DNA of 42,368 nt from Geomonas azotofigens (lineage in GTDB: Bacteria > Desulfobacterota > Desulfuromonadia > Geobacterales > Geobacteraceae). The position numbers were made by a program, and so were the translations under genes. Below are positions 19,651 to 26,763 of this stretch, piece by piece. The stretch's first letter is position 1, and each line of letters begins with the position of its first letter. Location of the stretch: NCBI RefSeq assembly GCF_018919395.1, contig NZ_JAHLME010000011.1, positions 7,501 through 49,868 on the forward strand. The letters run 5' to 3'. The notes beneath the pieces are model-generated. The model was not told the origin of the DNA and did not search any database. It saw only the letters and a list, made by a program, of their open reading frames with translations.

Positions 19651-19677
19651 TTTGTCCTCCCCTCCCCCCGGATTCCC

Positions 19678-19706
19678 TTGCGCCTTCTTCCTCATGAAGG
19701 TATACT
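19678..19706 (+). promoter_or_regulatory. Promoter of a probable leaderless rluA-type gene
   Basis: TTGCGC (19678-19683), 17-base spacer, TATACT (19701-19706). The ATG at 19714 begins 7 bases after the -10 box, so the transcript should start at or next to the start codon. Confidence 0.6.
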
Positions 19707-19713
19707 CCGACCC

Positions 19714-20622
19714 ATGTTAACCTACCAGATAACGGCTGAAGACCACCTGCGGCGCGTGGATAGTTTCATGCGCAACCTCCTTCCCACCGCGCAGTTCTCC
19801 TACATCAAAAAGCTGATCAACTCGGGTCACCTCAAGGTGAACGGCGCTGACGCCGAACCGGGGGACCTGCTGCGTTACGCCGACCAGGTGACCCTCAAGG
19901 AAAGCGCCAAGACAGCGGCGTTCCTGGCCCGGCTCACCCCGGAACTCGACATCCTGTTCGAGGACAGCTGGATCATCTGCTTCAACAAGCCGGCGGGCCT
20001 CGCCGTACACCGGACCGAAGACCCGGAAGAGATCACCCTGGTCGATCTGGCGGAGATGCTTTTGAAAAAACGCGACGGCGTCGGCAGGCTGCGCCCGGTG
20101 AACCGGCTGGACAAGGGTACCTCCGGGGCCATCATCCTGGCCAAGAGTTCGGTCGCCGCGGGTATGTTCGGCAAAATGGTGCAGGAGGAAGGGCTCGGCA
20201 AGCTGTACCTCGCCATGGTGGAGGGGAAACTGCAGAAGCAGGGAACCATCGATGCGGCTCTCGACGGCAAGGAGTCGCAGACCAGTTACGTGAGGCTCTT
20301 CCAGGGGGGGGGCGTGTCGCTATTGGCCGTCTATCCGCTCACCGGGCGCATGCACCAGATCAGGCAGCACTTCAGGATGATCGGGCACCCGATCCTCGGG
20401 GACAAGCGCTACGGCGGCAGGAAGCTTTCCGGCTTCACCGGCCACGCGCTGCACTCCTTCAGGACCACGCTGGTGCACCCGGCAACCGGTGAGGAGATCG
20501 ACATCCCGGCACCTTTGCCGGAACAGCTGCTGCGGCTCGCCACCCGCTGCGGCGCGGTGAGCGACGAGGACTTCCTGAAGACCCTGAACGACGTCCCCGC
20601 CGCCGAGACCTTGGCGCTTTAA
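19714..20622 (+). CDS. RluA-family 23S rRNA pseudouridine synthase
   Basis: A 302-residue pseudouridine synthase of the RluC/RluD group. N-terminal S4 RNA-binding domain (about residues 10-70, with YIKKLINSGHLKVNG), then the catalytic domain with VNRLDKGTSGAIIL carrying the catalytic Asp, and LTGRMHQIRQHF plus GHPILGDKRYGG. Which uridine it modifies cannot be read from the sequence. ATG 19714 is used: it opens the S4 domain, and the promoter spacing implies a leaderless message with no ribosome site. Its TAA stop shares the TTAA at 20619-20622 with the convergent pcm stop. Confidence 0.93.
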   Translation: MLTYQITAEDHLRRVDSFMRNLLPTAQFSYIKKLINSGHLKVNGADAEPGDLLRYADQVTLKESAKTAAFLARLTPELDILFEDSWIICFNKPAGLAVHRTEDPEEITLVDLAEMLLKKRDGVGRLRPVNRLDKGTSGAIILAKSSVAAGMFGKMVQEEGLGKLYLAMVEGKLQKQGTIDAALDGKESQTSYVRLFQGGGVSLLAVYPLTGRMHQIRQHFRMIGHPILGDKRYGGRKLSGFTGHALHSFRTTLVHPATGEEIDIPAPLPEQLLRLATRCGAVSDEDFLKTLNDVPAAETLAL

Positions 20623-21284
20623 TCCTCCCACCCCTGCGCGCCGATCAGCGGCACGAACCGGACCGCGCAGAGGGTGTCCCGATGCAGGCTCCCGCCGCGA
20701 TCCCTGCGCACCCGCACCAGCTCCTGCAGATGCGGGGTCGGCCCGACCGGGATCACCAGCCGCCCTCCCGGCGCGAGTTGCTGCTCCAGCTCTTCCGGTA
20801 CGCCGGGCGCACCGGCAGTCACCACGATGGCGTCGAATGGTGCATGCTCCCGCCACCCCAGCGTCCCGTCGCCGAGATGGACCGTGACGTTGTCGTAGCC
20901 GAGTTCGCGCAGCCGCTCTCCGGCAAGGTGCGCCAGGGACGGTATCCGCTCCACCGTGAATACCTTTGCCGCGCAGAGGCTCAGGACGGCTGCCGCGTAG
21001 CCGGAGCCGGTGCCGATTTCCAGAACCTTCTCCCCCCCCTGCAGTTCGAGCGCCTCGATCATGTAGGCGACGATGTAGGGCTGCGAGATGGTCTGCCCGT
21101 CCTGGATCGGGAGCGGGCCGTCCTCGTAGGCGAGATACTCCATGCCCGGAGGGAGAAACGCCTCCCGCGGCACCTCGCGCATCGCCCTCAGCACCGCTTG
21201 GTCCGTGATGCCGCGCCCCGCCAGGTGCTGGCTCAGCATTCGCTCCTTCCTCGCGGCTAGTTCCCTTTGCGCATCGCTGGTCAT
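20619..21284 (-). CDS. pcm: Protein-L-isoaspartate O-methyltransferase
   Basis: SAM-dependent repair enzyme (221 residues) that methylates isoaspartyl residues in damaged proteins. Seen: RGITDQAVLRAMREVPREAF, ISQPYIVAYMIEAL, the SAM motif VLEIGTGSGYAAAVL, and VTAGAPGVPEEL with GGRLVIPVG. ATG 21284 has GGAGGAG 4 bases upstream, the best site available. The reading frame stays open for another 72 codons to TTG 21500 and encodes a signal-peptide-like stretch (AVLLVVMLVSANVSAAPAG), so an exported form cannot be excluded. That extension would overlap the promoter of the candidate RNA on the other strand. Confidence 0.93.
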   Translation of the reverse strand: MTSDAQRELAARKERMLSQHLAGRGITDQAVLRAMREVPREAFLPPGMEYLAYEDGPLPIQDGQTISQPYIVAYMIEALELQGGEKVLEIGTGSGYAAAVLSLCAAKVFTVERIPSLAHLAGERLRELGYDNVTVHLGDGTLGWREHAPFDAIVVTAGAPGVPEELEQQLAPGGRLVIPVGPTPHLQELVRVRRDRGGSLHRDTLCAVRFVPLIGAQGWED

Positions 21285-21458
21285 GGCTCCTCCAAAAACC
21301 TCAATGCTACCACGCCCTTTCCCCCCGACAAGCAGCCCCTCGCCGCGGGCCGGAGCGGAATCATCCCTCTCTGGAAGCGCCGGCACAGTACCAGCGGGCG
21401 CGGCAGATACATTAGCCGAAACCAACATAACTACTAAAAGCACCGCACATTCAACCTG

Positions 21459-21487
21459 TTGACTCTTATGCGGGGCAGGCGTACACT
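21459..21487 (+). promoter_or_regulatory. Promoter of the candidate non-coding RNA
   Basis: TTGACT (21459-21464), 17-base spacer, TACACT (21482-21487). The predicted start is near 21494. It is among the better sigma70 matches in the window and faces a stretch without a gene. Confidence 0.6.
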
Positions 21488-21493
21488 TAAATC

Positions 21494-21942
21494 GTAGCAA
21501 AGAGTTGTTCTTTGAAAACAGCTCTGGGGTACAGGTAGAGGTGGCGTGAGGTACCCTGATTATTCCACACTTAAAATTTCCCAGGTTTCAGACGTGGTGT
21601 GCGATTCCCTGAGTTTAGCGGAATAGCCTGAAGCGTTTTCCGGGGAGATGCTTTACAAAAGAGCGTGGTCTCACATAAACCTTTACGGCACCTTGGAGCT
21701 AGTAGCTGGCGCTTAAGGAGATCACGCCGATTGGCCTATAATAATCTCATCCGTCATGCGCGTAACAACCGCTTCAAAAAGGGGAAGATACCGCGAGATA
21801 CGGGTGACATGGTCCCGCCGGAGCATGTCACTACGCCGCGAGGAACGACTTCCACCGGCGGATAGGGGTAAAGGATCTCATGATTTAAGCGCCAGTTACA
21901 TATTTCAGGAAAGGCCCGGTACAAAAGCACCGGGCCTTTTTC
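21494..21942 (+). ncRNA. Candidate structured non-coding RNA, about 450 nt, family not recognised
   Basis: A gene-free stretch bounded by a sigma70-type promoter and a strong intrinsic terminator. Internal hairpins: GGGTAC/GTACCC near 21530-21565, CACAC/GTGTG around 21572-21602, an AGCT/AGCT hairpin near 21698-21708, a perfect GTGACATG/CATGTCAC stem at 21804-21831, and CGCCG/CGGCG enclosing GGAA/TTCC at 21834-21861. Several GGA triplets fall in or beside loops. A TATAAT at 21737-21742 with a weak -35 could yield a shorter 3' RNA of about 190 nt. It does not match my knowledge of 6S, tmRNA, SRP RNA, RNase P or c-di-GMP riboswitch signatures. No convincing open frame or ribosome site lies inside. 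Confidence 0.5.
21911..21942 (+). terminator. Strong intrinsic terminator of the candidate RNA
   Basis: Ten-base perfect stem (21911-21920 with 21929-21938), eight-base loop, and an uninterrupted T-tract to 21941. The opposite strand lacks an equivalent T-tract. Confidence 0.85.
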
Positions 21943-22202
21943 ATTTCGGCGACGTTCGCACGGGCTATGTCACCTACATTCCCTGCCGGTCGGCGCCTCC
22001 CTTGCCGGGCATACCCTTTTATCCTTTCCTCCGCTTTACGGCTTTCCTTCTCCTTGGTCCTTACCTCCTAATTTCCTCTGTCGACCTTTCCTTCCCATCA
22101 TGGCATCCCATCATGGCATCCCTTCACGGCATCCACTACCTTGTGGCATTCACTCCCCTGTGACATCCATTCCCTTGTGACGCCCCCTCCCCTCTGCGAC
22201 CT
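21943..22202. repeat. Pyrimidine-rich spacer with degenerate 13- and 17-base direct repeats
   Basis: No gene seen. The plus strand is C/T-rich throughout. From 22096 there are three 13-base units (22096-22108, 22109-22121 identical CATCATGGCATCC, and 22122-22134 with two changes), then four 17-base units (22135-22151, 22152-22168, 22169-22185, 22186-22202) sharing about ACTCCCCTGTGACATCC. Confidence 0.7.
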
Positions 22203-22217
22203 TTCCTCCCGGTACGG

Positions 22218-22246
22218 CTTCCCCTGTTATGCGGGAGTGCTATACT
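22218..22246 (+). promoter_or_regulatory. Probable promoter of the BCAM0308-like gene
   Basis: CTTCCC (22218-22223), 17-base spacer, TATACT (22241-22246). The start near 22253 gives a leader of about 37 bases with a good ribosome site (GGAGGTAG). Confidence 0.45.
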
Positions 22247-22289
22247 TAGCGCGTGCTAATTTTGGCTAATCAAAACAACGGAGGTAGCC

Positions 22290-22784
22290 ATGCCACGCGG
22301 AACCAGAATAACCATGGGAGAGAAAGGACAGATGACGACCCGCAGCCTCGAACCGTACCTCCCCAAGCGCGGGCTGCCGGAGGGGACCGTCTGCAAGGGG
22401 TGCGGCATCGTCTACCGCAACAAACGCTGGCAAATCGAAAGCGCTTCAGCCACCTCCCACAAGGGTGACGTGCTCTGCCCCGCCTGCCAGCGCATCGTGG
22501 GCGAGGATCCGGCCGGCGTGGTCACCCTCAGCGGATCCTACCTTGCGCAGCACAGGGAAGAGATCCTAAACACGGTCAGGCAGCAGGAGGCGAAGCACAG
22601 GGAAAAGAACCCGCTGGGGCGGATCATGGAGATCCGGGAGGAGGACGGCGGCATCGTCGTCACCACCACCGAGGACAAGTTGGCGCAGAAGATCGGACGG
22701 GAGCTGTACAAGTCGCAGCGCGGCGAGTTGCACTACAAATGGAGCCATGACCAGCGCATGGTCCGGGTGGAGTGGAGCCGCTGA
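22290..22784 (+). CDS. BCAM0308-like zinc-ribbon protein
   Basis: A 164-residue cytoplasmic protein resembling the BCAM0308 family of unknown function. Seen: a zinc-ribbon pattern CKGCG (Cys35, Cys38) and CPAC (Cys63, Cys66) with RNKRW between, a central helical linker, and a C-terminal alpha/beta domain with VVTTTEDKLAQKIGRELYKS and VRVEWSR, reminiscent of NMD3-like or archaeal nucleic-acid-associated proteins. ATG 22290 has GGAGGTAG five bases upstream; an internal ATG at 22314 is less likely. It is a single-gene unit with its own promoter and terminator. A role in nucleic-acid or ribosome contact is a guess from the zinc ribbon. Confidence 0.8.
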   Translation: MPRGTRITMGEKGQMTTRSLEPYLPKRGLPEGTVCKGCGIVYRNKRWQIESASATSHKGDVLCPACQRIVGEDPAGVVTLSGSYLAQHREEILNTVRQQEAKHREKNPLGRIMEIREEDGGIVVTTTEDKLAQKIGRELYKSQRGELHYKWSHDQRMVRVEWSR

Positions 22785-22805
22785 CCGTACCGGGCATGAA
22801 ATGCA

Positions 22806-22840
22806 AAGCCCCCCTTGCCTTGCGGCAAGAGGGGCTTTTT
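22806..22840 (+). terminator. Terminator after the BCAM0308-like gene
   Basis: GC-rich stem of about 13 bases (AGCCCC...CTTGCC with GGCAAG...GGGGCT) and a T5 tail at 22836-22840. Confidence 0.85.
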
Positions 22841-22859
22841 GTTTTGAAGGGTATGCCGA

Positions 22860-23087
22860 TCAGCGGTGCAGCAGCGGATCAAACAGGTACTCCAGGCCGT
22901 TGGCCTTTACTTCGTACATACACTCGAGCATGGCTCCCAGTTCACCTTCCGGGAACCCCTTCTGCCGCATCCATACCAGGTACGGCTCGGGCAGGTCCAC
23001 CAGCAGTGACCCGGCATATTTCCCATAGGGCATCCGGGTGCGGGCCAGCCTCAGCAGTTGGGCGGGGTCGGGAAACAGATCCTCCAA
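22860..23087 (-). CDS. DUF3820 family protein
   Basis: A 75-residue DUF3820 protein, recognised from the conserved MPYGKYAGSLLVDLPEPYLV segment and the following GFPEGELGAMLECMYEVKANGLEYL. Function is not established. Start is TTG 23087; AGGGG about 6 bases upstream overlaps the stop of the S1-domain gene, whose last base is 23091, so the two are very likely translated together. It is the last gene of the pair, and its stop lies 20 bases from the terminator of the convergent BCAM0308-like gene. Confidence 0.85.
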   Translation of the reverse strand: MEDLFPDPAQLLRLARTRMPYGKYAGSLLVDLPEPYLVWMRQKGFPEGELGAMLECMYEVKANGLEYLFDPLLHR

Positions 23088-23090
23088 CGT

Positions 23091-24293
23091 CTACCCCTTC
23101 AGCTTGGCCTTGAGCAGGTCGCCCAGGGTACCCATACCCTTGGGGGCCTCGGCCACGGTCTTCTTGTAGGCGTCCATGCTCTGGGCCTGCTCATCCGCGG
23201 CGCGGCTGACCGATGCCAGGGCGAGCGAGATCTTCTTGGCCTCGCGATCCACCGACTCTACCTTCACCTCGACCTCCTGCCCTTCGGACAGGACCTCTTT
23301 CGGGTGCTGGATTCTCTTGCCCGCCCCGAGCTTGGAGATGTGAATCAGGCCGTCGACGCCGCTGGCCAGGGTCACGAAGGCGCCAAACGGGGTAAGCCTT
23401 GCCACCTTGCCGTTCTGGTAGGACCCCTCGGGGAAGGCGCTCGCCGCCTCTTCCCAGGGATCAGCCAGGGTATCCTTCAAGGAGAAGGAGATGCGGTTTT
23501 TCTCCCAGTCGATCCCCTTCACCACGACCTCTACTTCCTGACCGGCGGAAAGTACTTCGCTGACGTGGTTCACGCGGGCCCAGGCGACTTCGGAGACGGG
23601 CAGGAGCCCCTCAACGGCGCCGATGGAGACGAAGGCGCCGAAGTCGCGCAGCGACGTCACCGTACCCTTCACGCGGTCGCCCACCTTCAGGGTTTCTTTA
23701 AGCGCGTCCTTCTGCTGCTGCATCTCCTCCTCGAGCAGGGCGCGGTGGGAAAGAACGATGTTGCGACCCTTTTCGGAATACTCCATGATCTTGAAGGACA
23801 TCTGCTTGCCCAGCAGGGCCGCGGTGTCCTCCACCCTTCTCAGGGCGATCTGGGAGAACGGGCAGAAGGCGCGGGAACCGGCGACCTTGACCTCGAACCC
23901 ACCCTTGACTTCCTTTTCGACCACGCCCTCGACCGGAATGCCGGCGGCATAGGCCTCCTCGAGCTGCGCGTTACCGGCGGAATGGCTGCTTCCGGCGCCG
24001 AGCTTGGTGGTGAAACGCATCTCGTTGTTGCGCGAAGAGACGAACCAGGCGGTGACCTTGTCACCAACCTTGACGCTCACGTTGCCATCGGCGTCAAGGA
24101 GTTCCTTGATGTCGAGGACCCCTTCGCCTTTGCGACCGGTATCCAGAAAGACCCAGTCCTTGGCGATCTGCAGTACGGTCGCCTCGACCTTGGCGCCCGG
24201 CTCAAGCCGGCCGGCGTCCTTCTGGCTCCGCTCGAACAGATCGGCAAAGCTCTCCTCTTCGGTTTCCATCTCTTCCCTGTGATCGTTATCCAT
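23091..24293 (-). CDS. S1-domain RNA-binding protein (ribosomal protein S1-like)
   Basis: A 400-residue protein with an acidic N-terminus and four S1/OB-fold repeats at roughly 32-103, 118-187, 205-275 and 290-362, for example GDRVKGTVTSLRDFGAFVSI with VEGLLPVSEV, and GKVARLTPFGAFVTLASGV with DGLIHISKL. Bacterial ribosomal protein S1 has typically six repeats, so this is a shorter paralogue that probably binds RNA or ribosomes rather than the main S1. ATG 24293 has GAGGTAC upstream. It is expressed from a near-consensus promoter at 24340-24369 and coupled to the DUF3820 gene. Confidence 0.9.
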   Translation of the reverse strand: MDNDHREEMETEEESFADLFERSQKDAGRLEPGAKVEATVLQIAKDWVFLDTGRKGEGVLDIKELLDADGNVSVKVGDKVTAWFVSSRNNEMRFTTKLGAGSSHSAGNAQLEEAYAAGIPVEGVVEKEVKGGFEVKVAGSRAFCPFSQIALRRVEDTAALLGKQMSFKIMEYSEKGRNIVLSHRALLEEEMQQQKDALKETLKVGDRVKGTVTSLRDFGAFVSIGAVEGLLPVSEVAWARVNHVSEVLSAGQEVEVVVKGIDWEKNRISFSLKDTLADPWEEAASAFPEGSYQNGKVARLTPFGAFVTLASGVDGLIHISKLGAGKRIQHPKEVLSEGQEVEVKVESVDREAKKISLALASVSRAADEQAQSMDAYKKTVAEAPKGMGTLGDLLKAKLKG

Positions 24294-24339
24294 TTAAGTA
24301 CCTCTTCAGCGTAGTTGTTGCGCACTTTAGCACTCATGG

Positions 24340-24369
24340 AGCATACAGGGGACCCCGTACCCTTGTCAA
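24340..24369 (-). promoter_or_regulatory. Promoter of the S1-domain gene
   Basis: Minus strand TTGACA (24369-24364), 18-base spacer containing the near-palindrome GGGGTCCCC, TATGCT (24345-24340). The start is near 24333. Confidence 0.65.
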
Positions 24370-24550
24370 CTACTTGAGCCGCTCACACTCGATGTTTGTC
24401 ACGGTTGCGACCAACAGGAGCGGTGCACGAGTCCGGCGCGGAGAGACCGGAAAGATGCTGGGTAGGTAAAACTTTCTTCAGGTAGCGCAAGTACCGGCCG
24501 ATAGGTAGTACATCTCTGAAGCTCACCGCCGCATACGGGAGGACACAACA

Positions 24551-24724
24551 ATGGGAGTTCTTGTCTGTTATGACGACTTCACCTATGACGTGATCAACGA
24601 CTATTTCCTGGACCACCTGCTCTCCACGGGATGCATTCTTGGCTTTGACAGATCCGAGCACTGGGTGAAAAAGGACGAAGCGACTCCGCCCGCCCCTGCC
24701 CCCCCCCGGCACGTCACAGCCTAA
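24551..24724 (+). CDS. Geobacter-type small protein, 57 residues
   Basis: Begins MGVLVCYDDFTYDVIND, continues LDHLLSTGCILGFDRSEHWV and ends in a Pro-rich tail. It resembles a family of small Geobacteraceae proteins of the form M-x-V-x-x-Y-D/N-D-x-x-Y-D-x-V with a later I-x-x-F-x-R-S-x-x-W-V, whose function I do not know. ATG 24551 is preceded by GGGAGG at the right spacing. It lies 117 bases ahead of rtcB on the same strand with no obvious terminator between, so it may share the rtcB transcript. Its own leader (24400-24540) contains hairpins such as TCCGG/CCGGA and GGTA/TACC. Confidence 0.75.
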   Translation: MGVLVCYDDFTYDVINDYFLDHLLSTGCILGFDRSEHWVKKDEATPPAPAPPRHVTA

Positions 24725-24841
24725 CCGTGCCCACCGCCCCCCTACCTCAGACCATCCTGAAAACCGCCGGTCGCCTCCTAAGCAACCCCAGTTGTGGTAA
24801 CATCTCCGGGTGCATCGCCATCTGACGCAGACGGAGGTCCT

Positions 24842-26302
24842 ATGAACGTACCAGCTGCGCTGAAGCGGATCAGTGAAACGATATGGGAACTGCCGGTGAG
24901 CTACAAGGAGGGGATGCTGGTTCCCGCCAGGATCGTCGCCAGCGACAAGCTGATCAAAGAAATGGACGCCGGGGTGTTCGAACAGGTGAGCAACGTCGCC
25001 ACGCTTCCCGGCATCCAGCGCTACGCCTACTGCATGCCCGACGGGCACTGGGGTTACGGCTTTCCCATCGGCGGGGTCGCCGCCATGGATCCCGGCTCGG
25101 GGGTGATCTCTCCCGGCGGCATCGGTTTCGACATAAACTGCGGCATGCGGCTCGTGCTCACAAACCTGACCGCGGAGCAGGTGCAGCCGAAGCTGCACCA
25201 ACTGGTCGACCGGCTCTTCGCCCGCATCCCCACCGGTGTCGGGTGCCACGGTTTCGTGAAGCTGAAGCAGGACGATTTCCGTACCGTGGTGCAACAGGGG
25301 TCGCGCTGGTGCCTCAAAAACGGCTTCGCCACCCAGGAAGACCTGGAGATGACCGAGGAGGGAGGCTGCTTCCCGGGAGCGGACACCTCGCATATCAGCG
25401 AGAAAGCGGTCGAGCGCGGCTACAACCAGCTGGGGACCCTGGGAAGCGGCAACCACTACTGCGAGATCCAGGTGGTGCAGCCCGAAAACATCATGGACCA
25501 GGAGCTCGCCCGCGCTTTCGGCCTCACCACCGTTCCCAACCAGGTGGTGATCATGTTCCACTGCGGCAGCCGTGGGTTCGGCCACCAGGTTGCCACCGAC
25601 TACCTGAAGCTCTTCCTCTCGGTCATGGAACGAAAATACGGCATCAAGATCGTGGACCGGGAGCTCGCCTGCGCCCCCTTCCACTCGCCGGAGGGGCAGG
25701 CCTATTTCAGCGCCATGAAGTGCGCCGTCAACATGGCCTTCGCCAACCGCCAGGTCATCCTGCACCGGATCCGGGAGGTGTTCTCCGATCTGTTCCACGC
25801 CTCCCCCGACGAGCTCGGCCTGCGCATGGTCTACGACGTGGCCCACAATACCGCCAAACTGGAAAGGCACCTGGTCAACGGCAGCCGCAAGGAACTGCTG
25901 GTGCACCGCAAGGGGTCCACCCGCGCCTTTGGACCGGGGCTCCCGGGACTTCCCGAGTGCTACCAGAAGACCGGGCAACCGGTGATCATCGGGGGGAGCA
26001 TGGAGACCGGTTCCTACCTGTTGGCGGGCATGTCGACCGGAGGTGACGCCTGGTACACCACGGCGCACGGCAGCGGCAGGACCATGAGCCGCCACGAGGC
26101 GAAGAAGAGCTTTCGCGGCGACAAGCTCCAGCGCGATATGGAGCAGCGCGGCATCTACGTGCGCACCGACTCCTTCGGAGGGCTCGCCGAGGAGGCGGGT
26201 GCCGCGTACAAGAACATCGACGAGGTGGTGGAGGCGACCGAACTGGCGGGGCTCAGTAAGCGGGTGGCGCGCCTGGTGCCGATCGGGAACATAAAGGGGT
26301 AA
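24842..26302 (+). CDS. rtcB: RNA ligase RtcB (3'-phosphate to 5'-OH)
   Basis: GTP- and Mn2+-dependent ligase (486 residues) that joins RNA 2',3'-cyclic phosphate or 3'-phosphate ends to 5'-OH ends. Seen: MPDGHWGYGFPIGGVAAM, GGIGFDINCGMRL with the metal Asp and Cys, GTLGSGNHYCEIQ, VIMFHCGSRGFGHQV, VYDVAHNTAK, VHRKGSTRAFGPG, and TTAHGSGRTMSRHEA with the His (about residue 409) that becomes guanylylated. ATG 24842 follows ACGGAGG; an upstream in-frame start at 24794 lacks a ribosome site. It is directly followed by archease. No sigma54 promoter or rtcR regulator is visible, unlike the enterobacterial operon. Confidence 0.96.
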   Translation: MNVPAALKRISETIWELPVSYKEGMLVPARIVASDKLIKEMDAGVFEQVSNVATLPGIQRYAYCMPDGHWGYGFPIGGVAAMDPGSGVISPGGIGFDINCGMRLVLTNLTAEQVQPKLHQLVDRLFARIPTGVGCHGFVKLKQDDFRTVVQQGSRWCLKNGFATQEDLEMTEEGGCFPGADTSHISEKAVERGYNQLGTLGSGNHYCEIQVVQPENIMDQELARAFGLTTVPNQVVIMFHCGSRGFGHQVATDYLKLFLSVMERKYGIKIVDRELACAPFHSPEGQAYFSAMKCAVNMAFANRQVILHRIREVFSDLFHASPDELGLRMVYDVAHNTAKLERHLVNGSRKELLVHRKGSTRAFGPGLPGLPECYQKTGQPVIIGGSMETGSYLLAGMSTGGDAWYTTAHGSGRTMSRHEAKKSFRGDKLQRDMEQRGIYVRTDSFGGLAEEAGAAYKNIDEVVEATELAGLSKRVARLVPIGNIKG

Positions 26303-26315
26303 GGGGAGGCAGACC

Positions 26316-26747
26316 ATGCCGTTTGAATACCGCGGCGACATCGCGCACGCCGACGTCGCCTTCGACGCCTCGGCGTCCACATTGGGGGAGCTATTCCGCG
26401 AAGCGGCACAGGCCACCATGCAGGTGATGGTGGAGAACCTGGCGCAAGTGCGCCCGGCCCAGACGCTGGAGCTGAAGCTGGAACAGGAGAACGAGGAGAT
26501 GCTCCTCTTTGACTTTTTGAACGAGCTGATCTTTTACAAGGATGCCCGCAGGCTGATATTGCTCCCGACCGAGATCGCCATCGCCCCCAGCGATGGAGGT
26601 CTCACCGTCCGGGCGACGCTGGCGGGAGAGGAAATCGACCCGATCCGGCACGAACTGATGACGGACGTGAAGGCGGTGACCATGCTGCGCTACAAGGTGG
26701 AGCGGGTGCCGCAAGGGTGGCGGGCGACAGTGGTGCTGGACGTGTAG
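26316..26747 (+). CDS. Archease (RtcB activator)
   Basis: A 143-residue archease, the small protein that speeds RtcB guanylylation and turnover. Seen: the opening FEYRGDIAHADVAFDASAST with the conserved Asp/His region, LLFDFLNELIFYKDARRL, and the C-terminal DVKAVTMLRYKVER with the metal-site Asp and Lys. ATG 26316 has GGGGAGG upstream, and only 13 bases separate it from rtcB, so the two form an operon. It ends 16 bases from the convergent BON gene, with no clear intrinsic terminator between. Confidence 0.92.
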   Translation: MPFEYRGDIAHADVAFDASASTLGELFREAAQATMQVMVENLAQVRPAQTLELKLEQENEEMLLFDFLNELIFYKDARRLILLPTEIAIAPSDGGLTVRATLAGEEIDPIRHELMTDVKAVTMLRYKVERVPQGWRATVVLDV

Positions 26748-26763
26748 CGCCCGCCACCTCCCG

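Noticed and set aside
21911..21942. c-di-GMP (GEMM) riboswitch, suggested by the CCGGGCCT at this terminator
   Set aside because: The GCAAA and ACGCAAAGCC conserved segments of that riboswitch are absent upstream.
21756..22163. A 135-codon plus-strand frame across the terminator and the 13/17-base repeats
   Set aside because: It runs through a strong terminator stem and low-complexity repeats, with no ribosome site.
24383..26419. A 678-codon open frame antisense to rtcB
   Set aside because: rtcB and archease on the other strand are unmistakable; the antisense reading has no family features.
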